From Catenovulum adriaticum (GTDB lineage: Bacteria > Pseudomonadota > Gammaproteobacteria > Enterobacterales > Alteromonadaceae), in the NCBI RefSeq assembly GCF_026725475.1, contig NZ_CP109966.1, forward strand, positions 310,001 to 374,000: a stretch of DNA of 64,000 bases, given 5' to 3'. Numbering within the stretch: the stretch's first letter is position 1; the number at the start of each line of letters is the position of its first letter. This document shows, in pieces, positions 1-7,911 of the stretch. The notes beneath the pieces are model-generated. The model was not told where the DNA came from and searched no databases. It saw only the letters and a list, made by a program, of their open reading frames with translations. Position numbers and translations under genes: made by a program.

Positions 1-518
1 CTGGACAAGTTTTGGTGTTAGAGCTTTTAGGTGCGTTGAATGATCAAAATGGCATTGACCGAAGCAAAGGGTTTAAAGAAGCATTAAAAGTTTTACCTAA
101 TGTTAAAATTATTTCAGTGCCAACGGATTGGGATTCAGCTAAAGCTTTATCAGCAACCCAAAATGCATTTCAAGCAAATCCATCTATTAAAGCCGTTTTT
201 GCAGCGACTGATACACAAATTCCCAGTATAGAAACCGTTTTGATAGGCTTAGATAAAGCCCATCCTGTTGGTCATCCAGAGCACATAGTTATCACAGGCG
301 TGAATGGTAGCAATGACGGTTACCAAGCGACTAAAAAAGGGTTTGCCGATGGTATTGTGGTGATGAATTTAGATGAAATTGGTGAAAGGAGTATCTCGCT
401 GGCAGAAAAACTAATTAAACGGCAAAAAGTTAGCAAAAACCATGTGGTCGCTGGGGATTTTTATAGCTCGGAAAATATTGCTGATAACAAAAGCAAAATT
501 TGGGGCGCAAGCGAATAA
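1..518 (+). CDS. Sugar ABC transporter periplasmic substrate-binding protein, C-terminal part
   Basis: The gene is cut by the left edge; the frame is open from base 3, so the TTG at 12 is internal and not a start. About 171 C-terminal residues remain of a ribose/galactose-type periplasmic binding protein (Peripla_BP_4 superfamily). Visible features are the segment 'AVFAATDTQIPSIETVL', typical of the 'cell/atom name then effector' core of this fold, and 'IVITGVNGSNDGYQATKKG', the hinge region ahead of the last helix. The role is to bind a monosaccharide in the periplasm and deliver it to the permease encoded 10 nt downstream. An aldose 1-epimerase follows the permease, which suggests a sugar whose anomers need interconversion before uptake or use. 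The exact sugar cannot be read from this fragment. The ATPase gene is not in the window and is presumably upstream. Confidence 0.8.
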   Translation, partial: GQVLVLELLGALNDQNGIDRSKGFKEALKVLPNVKIISVPTDWDSAKALSATQNAFQANPSIKAVFAATDTQIPSIETVLIGLDKAHPVGHPEHIVITGVNGSNDGYQATKKGFADGIVVMNLDEIGERSISLAEKLIKRQKVSKNHVVAGDFYSSENIADNKSKIWGASE

Positions 519-528
519 GGACTAAACC

Positions 529-1470
529 TTGAATACTACTTTTTTTACTCCGTTAAAAAATAATCCAGCGCTACCTTTGTTAGTCGCGTTGACGGTTTTG
601 TTTTCATCTTTATCTCCGTATTTTTTTGACGTCATTAACTTGGAATCGATAGCGGCCAATAACGCTGTCATATTAATTGCAGCTGTGGGTATGACGTTAG
701 TGTTTTTAACTGGCGGTATCGATTTATCAATTGCAACTGTCATCAGCGTTAGTGCCGTCGCCGCCGGTGTTATTATGAATAACACCGAAAGTGTATTCTT
801 AGGGATATCGACTGCGGTGTTAGTTGGTTCTGTTTTTGGTTTGATTAATGGTTTTTTAATTGGCTTTTTAGGCTTAAGTCCTTTTATTACTACCATGGGT
901 ACTCAGTTAATCGCGCGTGGGATTGCTTTTAGTGTATCCGAAGGTATAGCAGTACAAGGTACGCCAATGTCAGTAATGGATTTTGGTTTTGACGTATTCA
1001 TGGGTGTACCTAAAATAACGCTCGTTAGCTTGGTCGTACTAATGGTCGTCGGTTTTTTAGTTTCGATGACCACATGGGGACGTCAAATTATGTTGCTTGG
1101 CAGCAATCCTCAGGCGGCTCGATATTGTGGTTTAAAAACTCGATGGTTGGAGCTAAGTGTTTACTTAGCTTCAGGCGTTTTAGGTGGTATTGCCGGTTTT
1201 ATCAGTATTGCAAATTTAGGTAATGCGTTACCCGGAGTAGGCGATACTTTATTACTCATTATTATTGGTGCAGTCGTTTTGGGCGGTACTAGCATGAATG
1301 GCGGTGAGGGTTCACTTACTAAGACTTTGATGGGCGTTGCGGTATTAGCTGTATTAACCAATGGATTAAATTTAATGGGCATACCATTTTACGACCAGCT
1401 GATAATTCAAGGCGCTTTAATATTTATTGGTTATAGCATTGCGATGCGCCTTAACCAAACACGCCGTTAA
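529..1470 (+). CDS. Sugar ABC transporter inner-membrane permease (RbsC/YjfF type)
   Basis: A 313-residue, very hydrophobic protein of the BPD_transp_2 permease family (RbsC, YtfT, YjfF). Family marks are 'VGMTLVFLTGGIDLS' near residue 55, the loop 'GSNPQAARYCGL' near residue 188 (in relatives this contacts the ATPase), and 'GAVVLGGTSMNGGEGS' near residue 250. About eight to ten membrane segments can be traced. The start chosen is TTG at 529, preceded by AAGG at 517-520 at a good distance; no better ATG lies ahead of the first membrane segment. It follows the binding-protein gene by 10 nt and precedes a mutarotase gene by 22 nt, so the three genes probably share one mRNA. The protein forms the membrane channel for monosaccharide import. 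Its length and the order binding protein then permease differ from the E. coli ytfQRT-yjfF operon, so the substrate should not be copied from there. Confidence 0.85.
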   Translation: MNTTFFTPLKNNPALPLLVALTVLFSSLSPYFFDVINLESIAANNAVILIAAVGMTLVFLTGGIDLSIATVISVSAVAAGVIMNNTESVFLGISTAVLVGSVFGLINGFLIGFLGLSPFITTMGTQLIARGIAFSVSEGIAVQGTPMSVMDFGFDVFMGVPKITLVSLVVLMVVGFLVSMTTWGRQIMLLGSNPQAARYCGLKTRWLELSVYLASGVLGGIAGFISIANLGNALPGVGDTLLLIIIGAVVLGGTSMNGGEGSLTKTLMGVAVLAVLTNGLNLMGIPFYDQLIIQGALIFIGYSIAMRLNQTRR

Positions 1471-1492
1471 TTCAACTGACAGAGGCAAATGA

Positions 1493-2614
1493 ATGAAACT
1501 TATTAACCCGATAAAAACTTGTTTTATAATTTCAGCTTTTTTTACTGCTCAAGTACTGGCCGAAATTAGCATAGTTCAAACAAAATTTGGCACCTATAAG
1601 GGAGCGGATGTTACTCAGTATCAGATGCAAAATAGTCAGGGGATGCAGCTTAAAATAATGAATTATGGCGCTACGTTAACTTCGCTAAAAATACCGGATA
1701 AAACGGGTAATATTGACCAGATTAGCACTGGTTTTAACCAGTTTAAAAGCTATTTTAGCGACGAATATAATGATAATAATCCTTATTTTGGCGGCGTGGT
1801 TGGGCGTTATGCCTCGTTTTTAAAAAATGGACGTTTTAGTCGAGAAGATCAAACTTATCAATTGTCAAAAAATGCCGGTGAACATCATTTACATGGTGGT
1901 CAACAGGGGCTTGATAAACGTATGTGGCAGCTTAAAAAGTTTTATAAAACACAAGATGCAGCGATATTGCAGCTTCGTATTTACAGCCCTGAAGGGCAAG
2001 AAGGTTATCCTGGCAATCTATCGGTAGTGGTTGAATATCAGCTAACACAAAGTAATGAAATCCGCGTTCGTTATTTAGCAACAACAGATAAAACTACACC
2101 TTTATCTTTAACCCACCATGCATATTTTAATTTAAATGGGTTTACAGATAAGGTACTGGATCATCAGGTGCAGATTAATAGTAGTGCGTATTTACAACCA
2201 AACGCTGAGAATATTGTTGATGGTACCTTAGCAAAAGTTAAAGGGACAGCTGCAGATTTTAATCAGCCCACAATGTTAAAGGACGCTTTTAAAACACTTA
2301 AATCTGGCTTTGAACATTATTATGTGTTTGATAACCCCAAAGGCGATTTAAAACCCGTAGCCACTATTAGTCATCAAAATAGCGGCCGTTCACTACAAGT
2401 TTTAACGACTGAGCCAGGGGGCCTATTGTATACGGGCCGATATACATCAGATAAGCTAGCTCGTGAAGACGGCACGCAATATGGTCAATATAAAGCGTTT
2501 TGTTTTGAAACTTCAAAATATCCTAATGGCCCTAATATTAAAAATTCACCAAGAACCTATTTAACCCCTGGTGAAATTTATGATGAAACCACGGTATTTC
2601 GTTTCGCGTGGTAA
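1493..2614 (+). CDS. Periplasmic aldose 1-epimerase (mutarotase), GalM family
   Basis: A 373-residue galactose-mutarotase-fold protein with an N-terminal signal peptide of about 24 residues ending 'AQVLA', so it is predicted to act in the periplasm, unlike cytoplasmic E. coli GalM. Family motifs are present: 'GGVVGRYA' near residue 102, 'HHLHGGQQGLD' near 130, the catalytic-histidine motif 'LTHHAYFNLNG' near 205 and the catalytic-glutamate motif 'FETSKYPNGPN' near 343. The enzyme interconverts alpha and beta anomers of aldoses. The ATG at 1493 has GAGG at 1482-1485. The gene follows the ABC permease by 22 nt, so it probably conditions sugars (free or released from polymer) for the binding protein. 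Which aldose is acted on is not visible. A large hairpin follows at 2640-2707. Confidence 0.9.
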   Translation: MKLINPIKTCFIISAFFTAQVLAEISIVQTKFGTYKGADVTQYQMQNSQGMQLKIMNYGATLTSLKIPDKTGNIDQISTGFNQFKSYFSDEYNDNNPYFGGVVGRYASFLKNGRFSREDQTYQLSKNAGEHHLHGGQQGLDKRMWQLKKFYKTQDAAILQLRIYSPEGQEGYPGNLSVVVEYQLTQSNEIRVRYLATTDKTTPLSLTHHAYFNLNGFTDKVLDHQVQINSSAYLQPNAENIVDGTLAKVKGTAADFNQPTMLKDAFKTLKSGFEHYYVFDNPKGDLKPVATISHQNSGRSLQVLTTEPGGLLYTGRYTSDKLAREDGTQYGQYKAFCFETSKYPNGPNIKNSPRTYLTPGEIYDETTVFRFAW

Positions 2615-2639
2615 TAGGTTCACCCCGAATAAAAATTTA

Positions 2640-2707
2640 AATACATAATTACCATTTTATCGAGCCACCGTAGCTAGTTAGCTACGGCGTGCATTTAATT
2701 ATGTATT
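2640..2707. terminator. Nested two-stem hairpin after the mutarotase gene
   Basis: Two perfect inverted repeats are nested: an outer 12-bp stem (2640-2651 with 2696-2707, sequence AATACATAATTA) and an inner 9-bp stem (2668-2676 with 2679-2687, CCGTAGCTA, two-base loop). It lies 25 nt after the mutarotase stop and 220 nt before the next gene. No T-run follows on the + strand, so it may be an mRNA 3'-end stabiliser as easily as a terminator. The rest of 2708-2927 shows only A+T-rich promoter-like sequence. Confidence 0.5.
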
Positions 2708-2927
2708 CGCGTACAACTTAAACTTACCTTTTTCTTATTTTGTTTTAGCAATATTTACCAAATTTGCGTAAAAATTACTTCCCGCGTTTTTATTTATAAG
2801 TGATCACTTTTATTCAAGCTACTGTATACCTAATAAATTAATTTTTATTAAAGGTTGGCATAAATTAAGCTTGTTTAATTTTGGTGTAGTGAAATCAACT
2901 TCAATTATAAATGGTTAAGGAAAGGAA

Positions 2928-4727
2928 ATGTCTTTAAACAACGATGCAAATTTAGGTTTAATTAAATTAGACAAAGGTTATTCGGTTAGAGTTTGGGCAC
3001 CTAATGCCGCCGCTGTTGCAATTCGTGGACAATTTAATGACTGGGACGAGGAAGGGGTTGAATTGAATAAAACCTCAAACGGTATTTGGTATGTGGACTT
3101 AGAAGCGCTTAAAAATGGAGAACAGTATCAATTTGTTATTACCACTGAAGGTGGTGACAAACTCAATAGAAACGATCCGCGCAGTCGGTTTTTAACCAAT
3201 AGTGTCGGGGCATCCATTGTATACGACGATATTTATCAATGGCCTGAAACTCAATTTAAATTAGAAACATGGAATAAACTAGTAATTTATGAATTGCACA
3301 TAGGAACATTTAATCAACCTGAATCTGAGAATGCACCCGGTACGTTTGAATCAGCCATTGAAAAACTAGATTATTTGGCAGAGTTGGGCGTTAATTGCAT
3401 TGAAATAATGCCCGTTAATGAATTTGCAGGCGATTACAGTTGGGGGTATAACCCAGCTTATCCATTTGCTGTGGAAGAAGCTTACGGCGGACCCGATGGT
3501 TTAAAACATTTTGTACAAGCAGCCCATGAACGCAATATAGGCGTTATTTTAGACGTGGTATACAATCATTTTGGACCAAGCGATTTACATTTATGGCAAT
3601 TCGATGGCTGGTCAGAAAACGATAAAGGCGGTATTTATTTTTATAATGATTGGCGCAGCAGCACGCCATGGGGAGATACGCGGCCTGATTATGGGCGAAA
3701 AGAAGTTCGACAATATATTTTTGATAATGCCATGATGTGGTTAGATGAATTTAGATTGGATGGTCTTCGAATGGATATGATCCCGTTTATGCGTTCAGTT
3801 TCAGGGAGTGAAACACCTGACGATATGATAAACGAAGCTTACGATTTACTTCGTTGGATCAATCGCGAAACAAACAATCGATTTCCTAATAAATTAATAA
3901 TAGCTGAAGATTTACATGGGAATGATTTTGTAACTGATTCGATTGATAACGGCGGTTTAGGCTATGGTGCGCAATGGGATGCTGATTTTGTTCATCCTAT
4001 CAGAGACATATTAACGCAACCAGACGACGAGTCACGAGATTTAGATAAAGTCGCGGGCGCGTTAACTCGTCGTTATAACGATCAAACTTTTAATCGAATT
4101 ATATATGTTGAATCGCATGACGAAATTGCTAACGGACAGGCTCGTTTAGCGGAAGAAATAGCGCCAGGAAATGTCGATGATGATTTTTTTGCGCGTCAGC
4201 GTTCAGTCATTGGCGCGGCATTAACATTAACAGCACCAGGTATTCCAATGCTATTTCAAGGTCAAGAGTTATTAGAAGATCTCTGGTTTGACGATAATGA
4301 TCCCATAGATTGGTCAAGGTTAGATCAATTTCCACAATTGAATAAAGCGTATCAAACCTTAATTAATTTAAGAAAAAATAAGCAAGGTTTGTCGGCTGGT
4401 TTATGTTCAGAGCAATTAGAATTTGTACATATCGATCAGGTGAATAAAGTGATTGCTTATCGCCGAAACGCAGACACCCAAGAAACTGGTAATGTACTGG
4501 TTTTTATCAATTTAAAAAATGAACAGCATAAAGAATATACAGTAGATAATTTAGGTGCTGACGATTGGAAATGTATATTTGATTGGCATGCTGGCTTTCA
4601 CAAACCAGAGAAATTTAAATTTGATCAACCACGTCGCAAAGGTAATGATGAAAAAAACACGGTTCAAACATTTAAGTTTACGTTAGAGGCTTATCAGGTT
4701 TTATTGTTTAGCGACAAATTAGATTAA
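2928..4727 (+). CDS. Cytoplasmic GH13 alpha-glucan enzyme with N-terminal CBM48
   Basis: A 599-residue GH13 (alpha-amylase family) protein without a signal peptide, so it works on intracellular alpha-glucan or maltodextrin. Residues about 15-95 form an early-set CBM48 domain ('VRVWAPNAAAVAIRGQFNDW'). The catalytic barrel carries the four conserved regions: region I 'DVVYNHFGP' (209-217), region II 'RLDGLRMDM' with nucleophile Asp283, region III 'IIAEDLHG' with acid/base Glu327 and region IV 'VESHDE' with Asp398. Domain order and length resemble glycogen-branching enzymes and maltooligosyltrehalose trehalohydrolases, but the region IV sequence matches neither standard motif well, so only the family is called. 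AAGGAAAGGAA directly ahead of the ATG at 2928 is a strong ribosome site. The gene stands alone, converging on fbp-fbaA. No glgC/glgA or treY lies next to it, so the pathway is not settled by context. Confidence 0.8.
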   Translation: MSLNNDANLGLIKLDKGYSVRVWAPNAAAVAIRGQFNDWDEEGVELNKTSNGIWYVDLEALKNGEQYQFVITTEGGDKLNRNDPRSRFLTNSVGASIVYDDIYQWPETQFKLETWNKLVIYELHIGTFNQPESENAPGTFESAIEKLDYLAELGVNCIEIMPVNEFAGDYSWGYNPAYPFAVEEAYGGPDGLKHFVQAAHERNIGVILDVVYNHFGPSDLHLWQFDGWSENDKGGIYFYNDWRSSTPWGDTRPDYGRKEVRQYIFDNAMMWLDEFRLDGLRMDMIPFMRSVSGSETPDDMINEAYDLLRWINRETNNRFPNKLIIAEDLHGNDFVTDSIDNGGLGYGAQWDADFVHPIRDILTQPDDESRDLDKVAGALTRRYNDQTFNRIIYVESHDEIANGQARLAEEIAPGNVDDDFFARQRSVIGAALTLTAPGIPMLFQGQELLEDLWFDDNDPIDWSRLDQFPQLNKAYQTLINLRKNKQGLSAGLCSEQLEFVHIDQVNKVIAYRRNADTQETGNVLVFINLKNEQHKEYTVDNLGADDWKCIFDWHAGFHKPEKFKFDQPRRKGNDEKNTVQTFKFTLEAYQVLLFSDKLD

Positions 4728-4799
4728 TTTATAATATCCTTGTCAATTAGTGGTATTTATCTAACCACTAGGTAACAAAAAACGATGGGGTAAGAAAAA

Positions 4800-4837
4800 A
4801 ATTAGCTAACGTTTTCATTCACGAGCGTTAGCTAATT
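4800..4837. terminator. Bidirectional terminator between GH13 gene and fbp
   Basis: A perfect 12-bp stem (4800-4811, AATTAGCTAACG, with 4826-4837) and a 14-nt loop. An A-run precedes it and AGATTTTT follows, so it can terminate in either direction between two convergent genes. A smaller 7-bp hairpin (4748-4754 with 4764-4770) lies just upstream, right after the GH13 stop. Confidence 0.75.
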
Positions 4838-4863
4838 AGATTTTTCGTAACGGAGTATCAATC

Positions 4864-4901
4864 ATTAGCCCCGGAATGGTTTAACGTTATCCGGAGCTAA
4901 T
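4864..4901 (-). terminator. Hairpin directly after fbp
   Basis: An inverted repeat with one mismatch, 4864-4875 (ATTAGCCCCGGA) against 4890-4901 (TCCGGAGCTAAT), sits 4 nt beyond the fbp stop in the direction of fbp transcription. Its stem is the more G+C-rich of the two hairpins here, so it is the likelier fbaA-fbp mRNA end. Confidence 0.55.
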
Positions 4902-4905
4902 TTAT

Positions 4906-5859
4906 CTACTGAATTGCCGCTTGAACGAGTTCTGCATCACCCATAATCACTGGCACACGCTGGTGCAGTTCTGTTAGGGTTAAATCTAGTATTCTGCCAG
5001 ATTCGGTACAAGCTTGGCCCTTTGCATTTTCAACTAACAATGCCATTGGAAATGCTTCGTATAACAGCCTAAGCTTAGCTGGCTGGTCAGGTTTCTTTGT
5101 ATCCGTAGGATACAAAAATATGCCACCACGACTTAATACTCGGTGTACATCACCTACCATAGCGCCGTTCCATCGCATATTAAAAGGTTCATCAATAAGC
5201 TCTGGGTTGATTAAGCTTTGGATATGAGTTTGCATATATCCAGGCCAAAAATAAAAGTTCGACATATTGATTGAAAACTCTTTACGACCTGGCGGCAATA
5301 TCAAGTTATTAGTGGTTTTGAAAAAGTCTGATTTTTCTCTATCTAATGTAAACTCGTGCACTTGGCCATTTATGGCAAGCATTAATATACTTGATGGTCC
5401 ATATAGCACATAACCAGCACATAATTGTTGGTGACCTGATTGTAAAAACTGCTCTTGTGCATCTGCTCGCAAGTTATCTTGCGCTGGCAAAATAGTAAAA
5501 ATGGTACCAATTTGGCCATTGATATCTATGTTTGAACTGCCGTCTAGTGGATCAAACGCAACTAAAAATGCGCCTTTTTCATGGCAACTCACAGGCAGAT
5601 CTTCTTCTTCAGAAGCAGCGGCTCTGACATGCTGGTTTTTACTCAAATTATCTAACAAAATTTGGTTTGAGATAACATCTAGCTTTTTTTGAGTTTCGCC
5701 TTGCACGTTTTCGTTTTCAGTTGAGCCTAATACACCAGACATTGCCCCCATACCCACTTGAAAAGCAATTTCTTTAGATGCGCTTAAAATTGAATGAATA
5801 ACTTGCTGAAGTTTTTCGTCAACTTGTTGGTCAGTTAAAAACTCTGCTATTGATTGCAT
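4906..5859 (-). CDS. fbp: Fructose-1,6-bisphosphatase, class I
   Basis: A 317-residue class I fructose-1,6-bisphosphatase, hydrolysing fructose 1,6-bisphosphate to fructose 6-phosphate in gluconeogenesis. Clear family motifs are 'GETQKKLDVISNQI' near residue 55, the metal-binding 'AFDPLDGSSNID' near residue 102, and the sugar-phosphate-binding segment 'LRLLYEAFPMALLVENAKG' near residue 264. Length is close to other bacterial class I enzymes. The ATG at 5859 lies only 3 nt after the fbaA stop, and its ribosome site AAGG is inside the end of fbaA, so the two are translationally linked. The pairing puts the two steps from triose phosphates to fructose 6-phosphate on one mRNA. That suits a cell living on C3/C4 acids or uronate breakdown products and matches the pyruvate carboxylase genes at 14.9 kb. 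Confidence 0.96.
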   Translation of the reverse strand: MQSIAEFLTDQQVDEKLQQVIHSILSASKEIAFQVGMGAMSGVLGSTENENVQGETQKKLDVISNQILLDNLSKNQHVRAAASEEEDLPVSCHEKGAFLVAFDPLDGSSNIDINGQIGTIFTILPAQDNLRADAQEQFLQSGHQQLCAGYVLYGPSSILMLAINGQVHEFTLDREKSDFFKTTNNLILPPGRKEFSINMSNFYFWPGYMQTHIQSLINPELIDEPFNMRWNGAMVGDVHRVLSRGGIFLYPTDTKKPDQPAKLRLLYEAFPMALLVENAKGQACTESGRILDLTLTELHQRVPVIMGDAELVQAAIQ

Positions 5860-5862
5860 AAT

Positions 5863-6945
5863 TTAACCTTTTAACCTGTTGGTGCAATTAAGCGCTTCAA
5901 AACATTGAGTTAAACGCTCTACCATGGAAACCTCGGCATGACGTAACCAATTTCTTGGGTCATAGTATTTTTTATTAGGACTATATTCGCCTTCTGGGTT
6001 ACCGAGTTGCGTTTTTAGGTAGGCTGAATTTTTTTGATGAAACTGTTCCACACCATGCCAAAATGCCCATTGGGTATCTGTGTCAATATTCATTTTAATA
6101 ACCCCATATCCAATAGCTTCACGGATTTCTTCAAGTGAAGAGCCTGAACCACCATGAAATACAAAGTCTAGCGCGTTAGTCGGTAGGTTAAACTTTTCAC
6201 AAGTATAATTTTGCGAGTCGCGTAAAATAACAGGCGTTAATTGCACATTACCCGGATTATATACGCCATGCACATTACCAAAAGAAGCAGCTATGGTAAA
6301 TTGCTCGCTAATTGCAGATAGTTTTTCGTATGCATACGCGACATCTTCAGGTTGAGTATATAGTGCTGATTTATCTAAATGGCTATTATCAACACCATCT
6401 TCTTCACCGCCAGTACACCCTAGCTCAATTTCAAGAGTCATACCCATTTTTTGCATTCGGCTTAAATAGTCTGCACAAGTAGCAATATTTTGTTCAAGTG
6501 GCTCTTCAGATAAATCAATCATGTGCGAGCTATATAATGGTTTACCCGTTTTTTCAAAATGGTCTTGCGATGCATCAAGTAAACCATCAATCCAAGGTAA
6601 TAATTTTCGTGCTGCGTGATCCGTATGTAAAATAACGGGTACTTGATACAAACAGCTCATTTGATGAATATAATGCGCTGCCGCAATACCGCCTGCAATA
6701 GCACCTTGAAATTTATCGGTAGCAGGTAAACCTTTACCGGCGAAAAAAGTAGCTCCGCCATTTGAAAGCTGAATAATAATAGGTGAATTTAGTTTATGCG
6801 CCGTTTCTAATGCTGCATTAACTGAATGTGTGCCTATTACATTAACAGCAGGTAAAGCGTAGTTGTTTTCTTTAGCATGTTTAAATATTTCTTGAACATC
6901 CGAACCTGTTACAACACCAGGTTGAATATTGGAGATATTGGCCAT
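5863..6945 (-). CDS. fbaA: Fructose-bisphosphate aldolase, class II
   Basis: A 360-residue class II (zinc) aldolase closely resembling E. coli FbaA throughout. Marks are 'GVVTGSDVQEIFKHAKEN' at the N-terminus, 'ILHTDHAARKLLPWIDGLL' with the zinc-binding and catalytic His/Asp, 'LEIELGCTGGEEDGVDNSH', 'FHGGSGSS' and 'KMNIDTDTQWA'. It catalyses reversible aldol cleavage of fructose 1,6-bisphosphate. The frame is open upstream to 7032, but the first 29 codons match nothing in the family. The ATG at 6945 has AGGAAA six bases ahead and gives the usual 359-360 residue length, so it is chosen. fbp follows after 3 nt. A gluconeogenic direction is inferred from that partner. Confidence 0.96.
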   Translation of the reverse strand: MANISNIQPGVVTGSDVQEIFKHAKENNYALPAVNVIGTHSVNAALETAHKLNSPIIIQLSNGGATFFAGKGLPATDKFQGAIAGGIAAAHYIHQMSCLYQVPVILHTDHAARKLLPWIDGLLDASQDHFEKTGKPLYSSHMIDLSEEPLEQNIATCADYLSRMQKMGMTLEIELGCTGGEEDGVDNSHLDKSALYTQPEDVAYAYEKLSAISEQFTIAASFGNVHGVYNPGNVQLTPVILRDSQNYTCEKFNLPTNALDFVFHGGSGSSLEEIREAIGYGVIKMNIDTDTQWAFWHGVEQFHQKNSAYLKTQLGNPEGEYSPNKKYYDPRNWLRHAEVSMVERLTQCFEALNCTNRLKG

Positions 6946-7032
6946 GGTTTTTCCTAAATATGTTAATTTTTTATCGCTAAATACGGCATATAGCTTGGTA
7001 CTTAGCTGCTTTGAATACACAGTTCCAAACAA

Positions 7033-7310
7033 CAGGGTTTATAGATTCAAATGCTATAAAACTTATCTGAATGTATGATGACGACAGTATTCATGTTCTT
7101 TATTGTCATTATGATTAAAAATGACTGCATCTGATTATATTAACTTAAAGGTGATTTCACTTCAATGTTTTTGGTTCGTTTATGTGGCGTAGCGCAAATG
7201 TTGCACAGTTTATTTTTTCACGACAGATAATCGGAAAAAATATCAACAAAATTAATAAGTAATAGTAAAATAAAATGAGGATTTGAGTTATTTTGAAGCT
7301 TTAAATATGA
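7033..7310. other. Leader/promoter region of fbaA-fbp
   Basis: A+T-rich non-coding sequence upstream of the fbaA-fbp operon (which reads leftward). No RNA gene or convincing ORF is seen. The fbaA promoter must lie here, but no -35/-10 pair stands out enough to call. Confidence 0.4.
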
Positions 7311-7327
7311 GTGTCTATATTAGACAC
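7311..7327. promoter_or_regulatory. Operator-like palindrome GTGTCTA-N3-TAGACAC
   Basis: A perfect 7-bp dyad with a 3-bp centre, about 365 bp upstream of the fbaA start. Its size and symmetry fit a dimeric repressor site. No regulator gene is adjacent, so its function is unknown. Confidence 0.35.
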
Positions 7328-7375
7328 ACCGCTATTTAGCTTAATTTTTTAGGATTATTTAGAAAATGAGCAATT

Positions 7376-7442
7376 TTTTAGTTCAGCAGATATTAATTGT
7401 TCTATTTTGAATGAATTTTCTGATTAATCTGCTGAACTAAAA
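7376..7442. repeat. 16-bp perfect inverted repeat with 35-nt loop
   Basis: TTTTAGTTCAGCAGAT at 7376-7391 is exactly complementary to 7427-7442. It sits 30 nt beyond the stop of the small leftward gene at 7473-7736. On that strand no T-run follows the stem, so it is not a classical terminator. It could be a 3'-end stabiliser or a miniature-element remnant. Confidence 0.5.
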
Positions 7443-7472
7443 TATTTTTACGGGTAGTGGGGTATTTATGGT

Positions 7473-7736
7473 TTATAGCGCCAAAACTTTACATACATAT
7501 AAATAATTAAATTCTGAAATTTCATGCTTAGATGTGATTTTTGCTTTGAAGGGCGGTTTGCTGCCTGATTTTAAGTGTAGGAGACTATCAACGTCTAAGT
7601 CTGCCAAACTAACAAAATTAATTTCAGCATCTGAAAAATCATTAATTAATGCAGCATAAATTTTGTCATTTTGTTCTATTGTTAAAATCGAGGACACATT
7701 ATGGTCGGTATTTTGTGAATCAGTTGAATCTTGCAT
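7473..7736 (-). CDS. Small hypothetical protein, 87 residues
   Basis: This gene is not recognised. It encodes an 87-residue acidic protein without signal peptide or membrane segment. The first ~20 residues are polar (Asp/Ser/Gln/Asn-rich) and look disordered. A likely folded part follows ('KIYAALINDFSDAEINFVSL') with a lysine-rich loop and a hydrophobic end ('YLYVCKVLAL'). Support for a real gene is an AGGA ribosome site six bases ahead of the ATG at 7736 and a long hairpin just after the stop. It stands alone between the fbaA-fbp operon and the glycan-use region, both on the same strand but separated by hairpins. No function is proposed. Confidence 0.5.
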   Translation of the reverse strand: MQDSTDSQNTDHNVSSILTIEQNDKIYAALINDFSDAEINFVSLADLDVDSLLHLKSGSKPPFKAKITSKHEISEFNYLYVCKVLAL

Positions 7737-7840
7737 TGAGTCCTGTTTAAGTTTGAATACTGGAATTTATGATCCCTTATTTTACATGGCTTAACGCTGA
7801 ATCAAAGCTTTATTTTATGCCAATTTTGAATATTTAGTTA

Positions 7841-7871
7841 AAATGCCGCCTATTTTAAGTAAGCGGCATTT
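7841..7871 (-). terminator. Terminator of the GH105 lipoprotein gene
   Basis: A 9-bp stem, AAATGCCGC (7841-7849) with GCGGCATTT (7863-7871), lies 41 nt past the leftward stop at 7912. On the minus strand the G+C-rich stem is followed by T-rich sequence, as in an intrinsic terminator. Confidence 0.75.
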
Positions 7872-7911
7872 CTGAAGAAAAACAAAAGCCTATTATTTTA
7901 AATATACGCTG

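Noticed and set aside
522..896. Antisense open frame within the permease gene
   Set aside because: Lysine/threonine-rich shadow of a hydrophobic gene on the other strand; no ribosome site or family features.
6946..7032. 29-codon N-terminal extension of the aldolase
   Set aside because: Not matching the family; ATG 6945 has a good ribosome site and gives the usual length.
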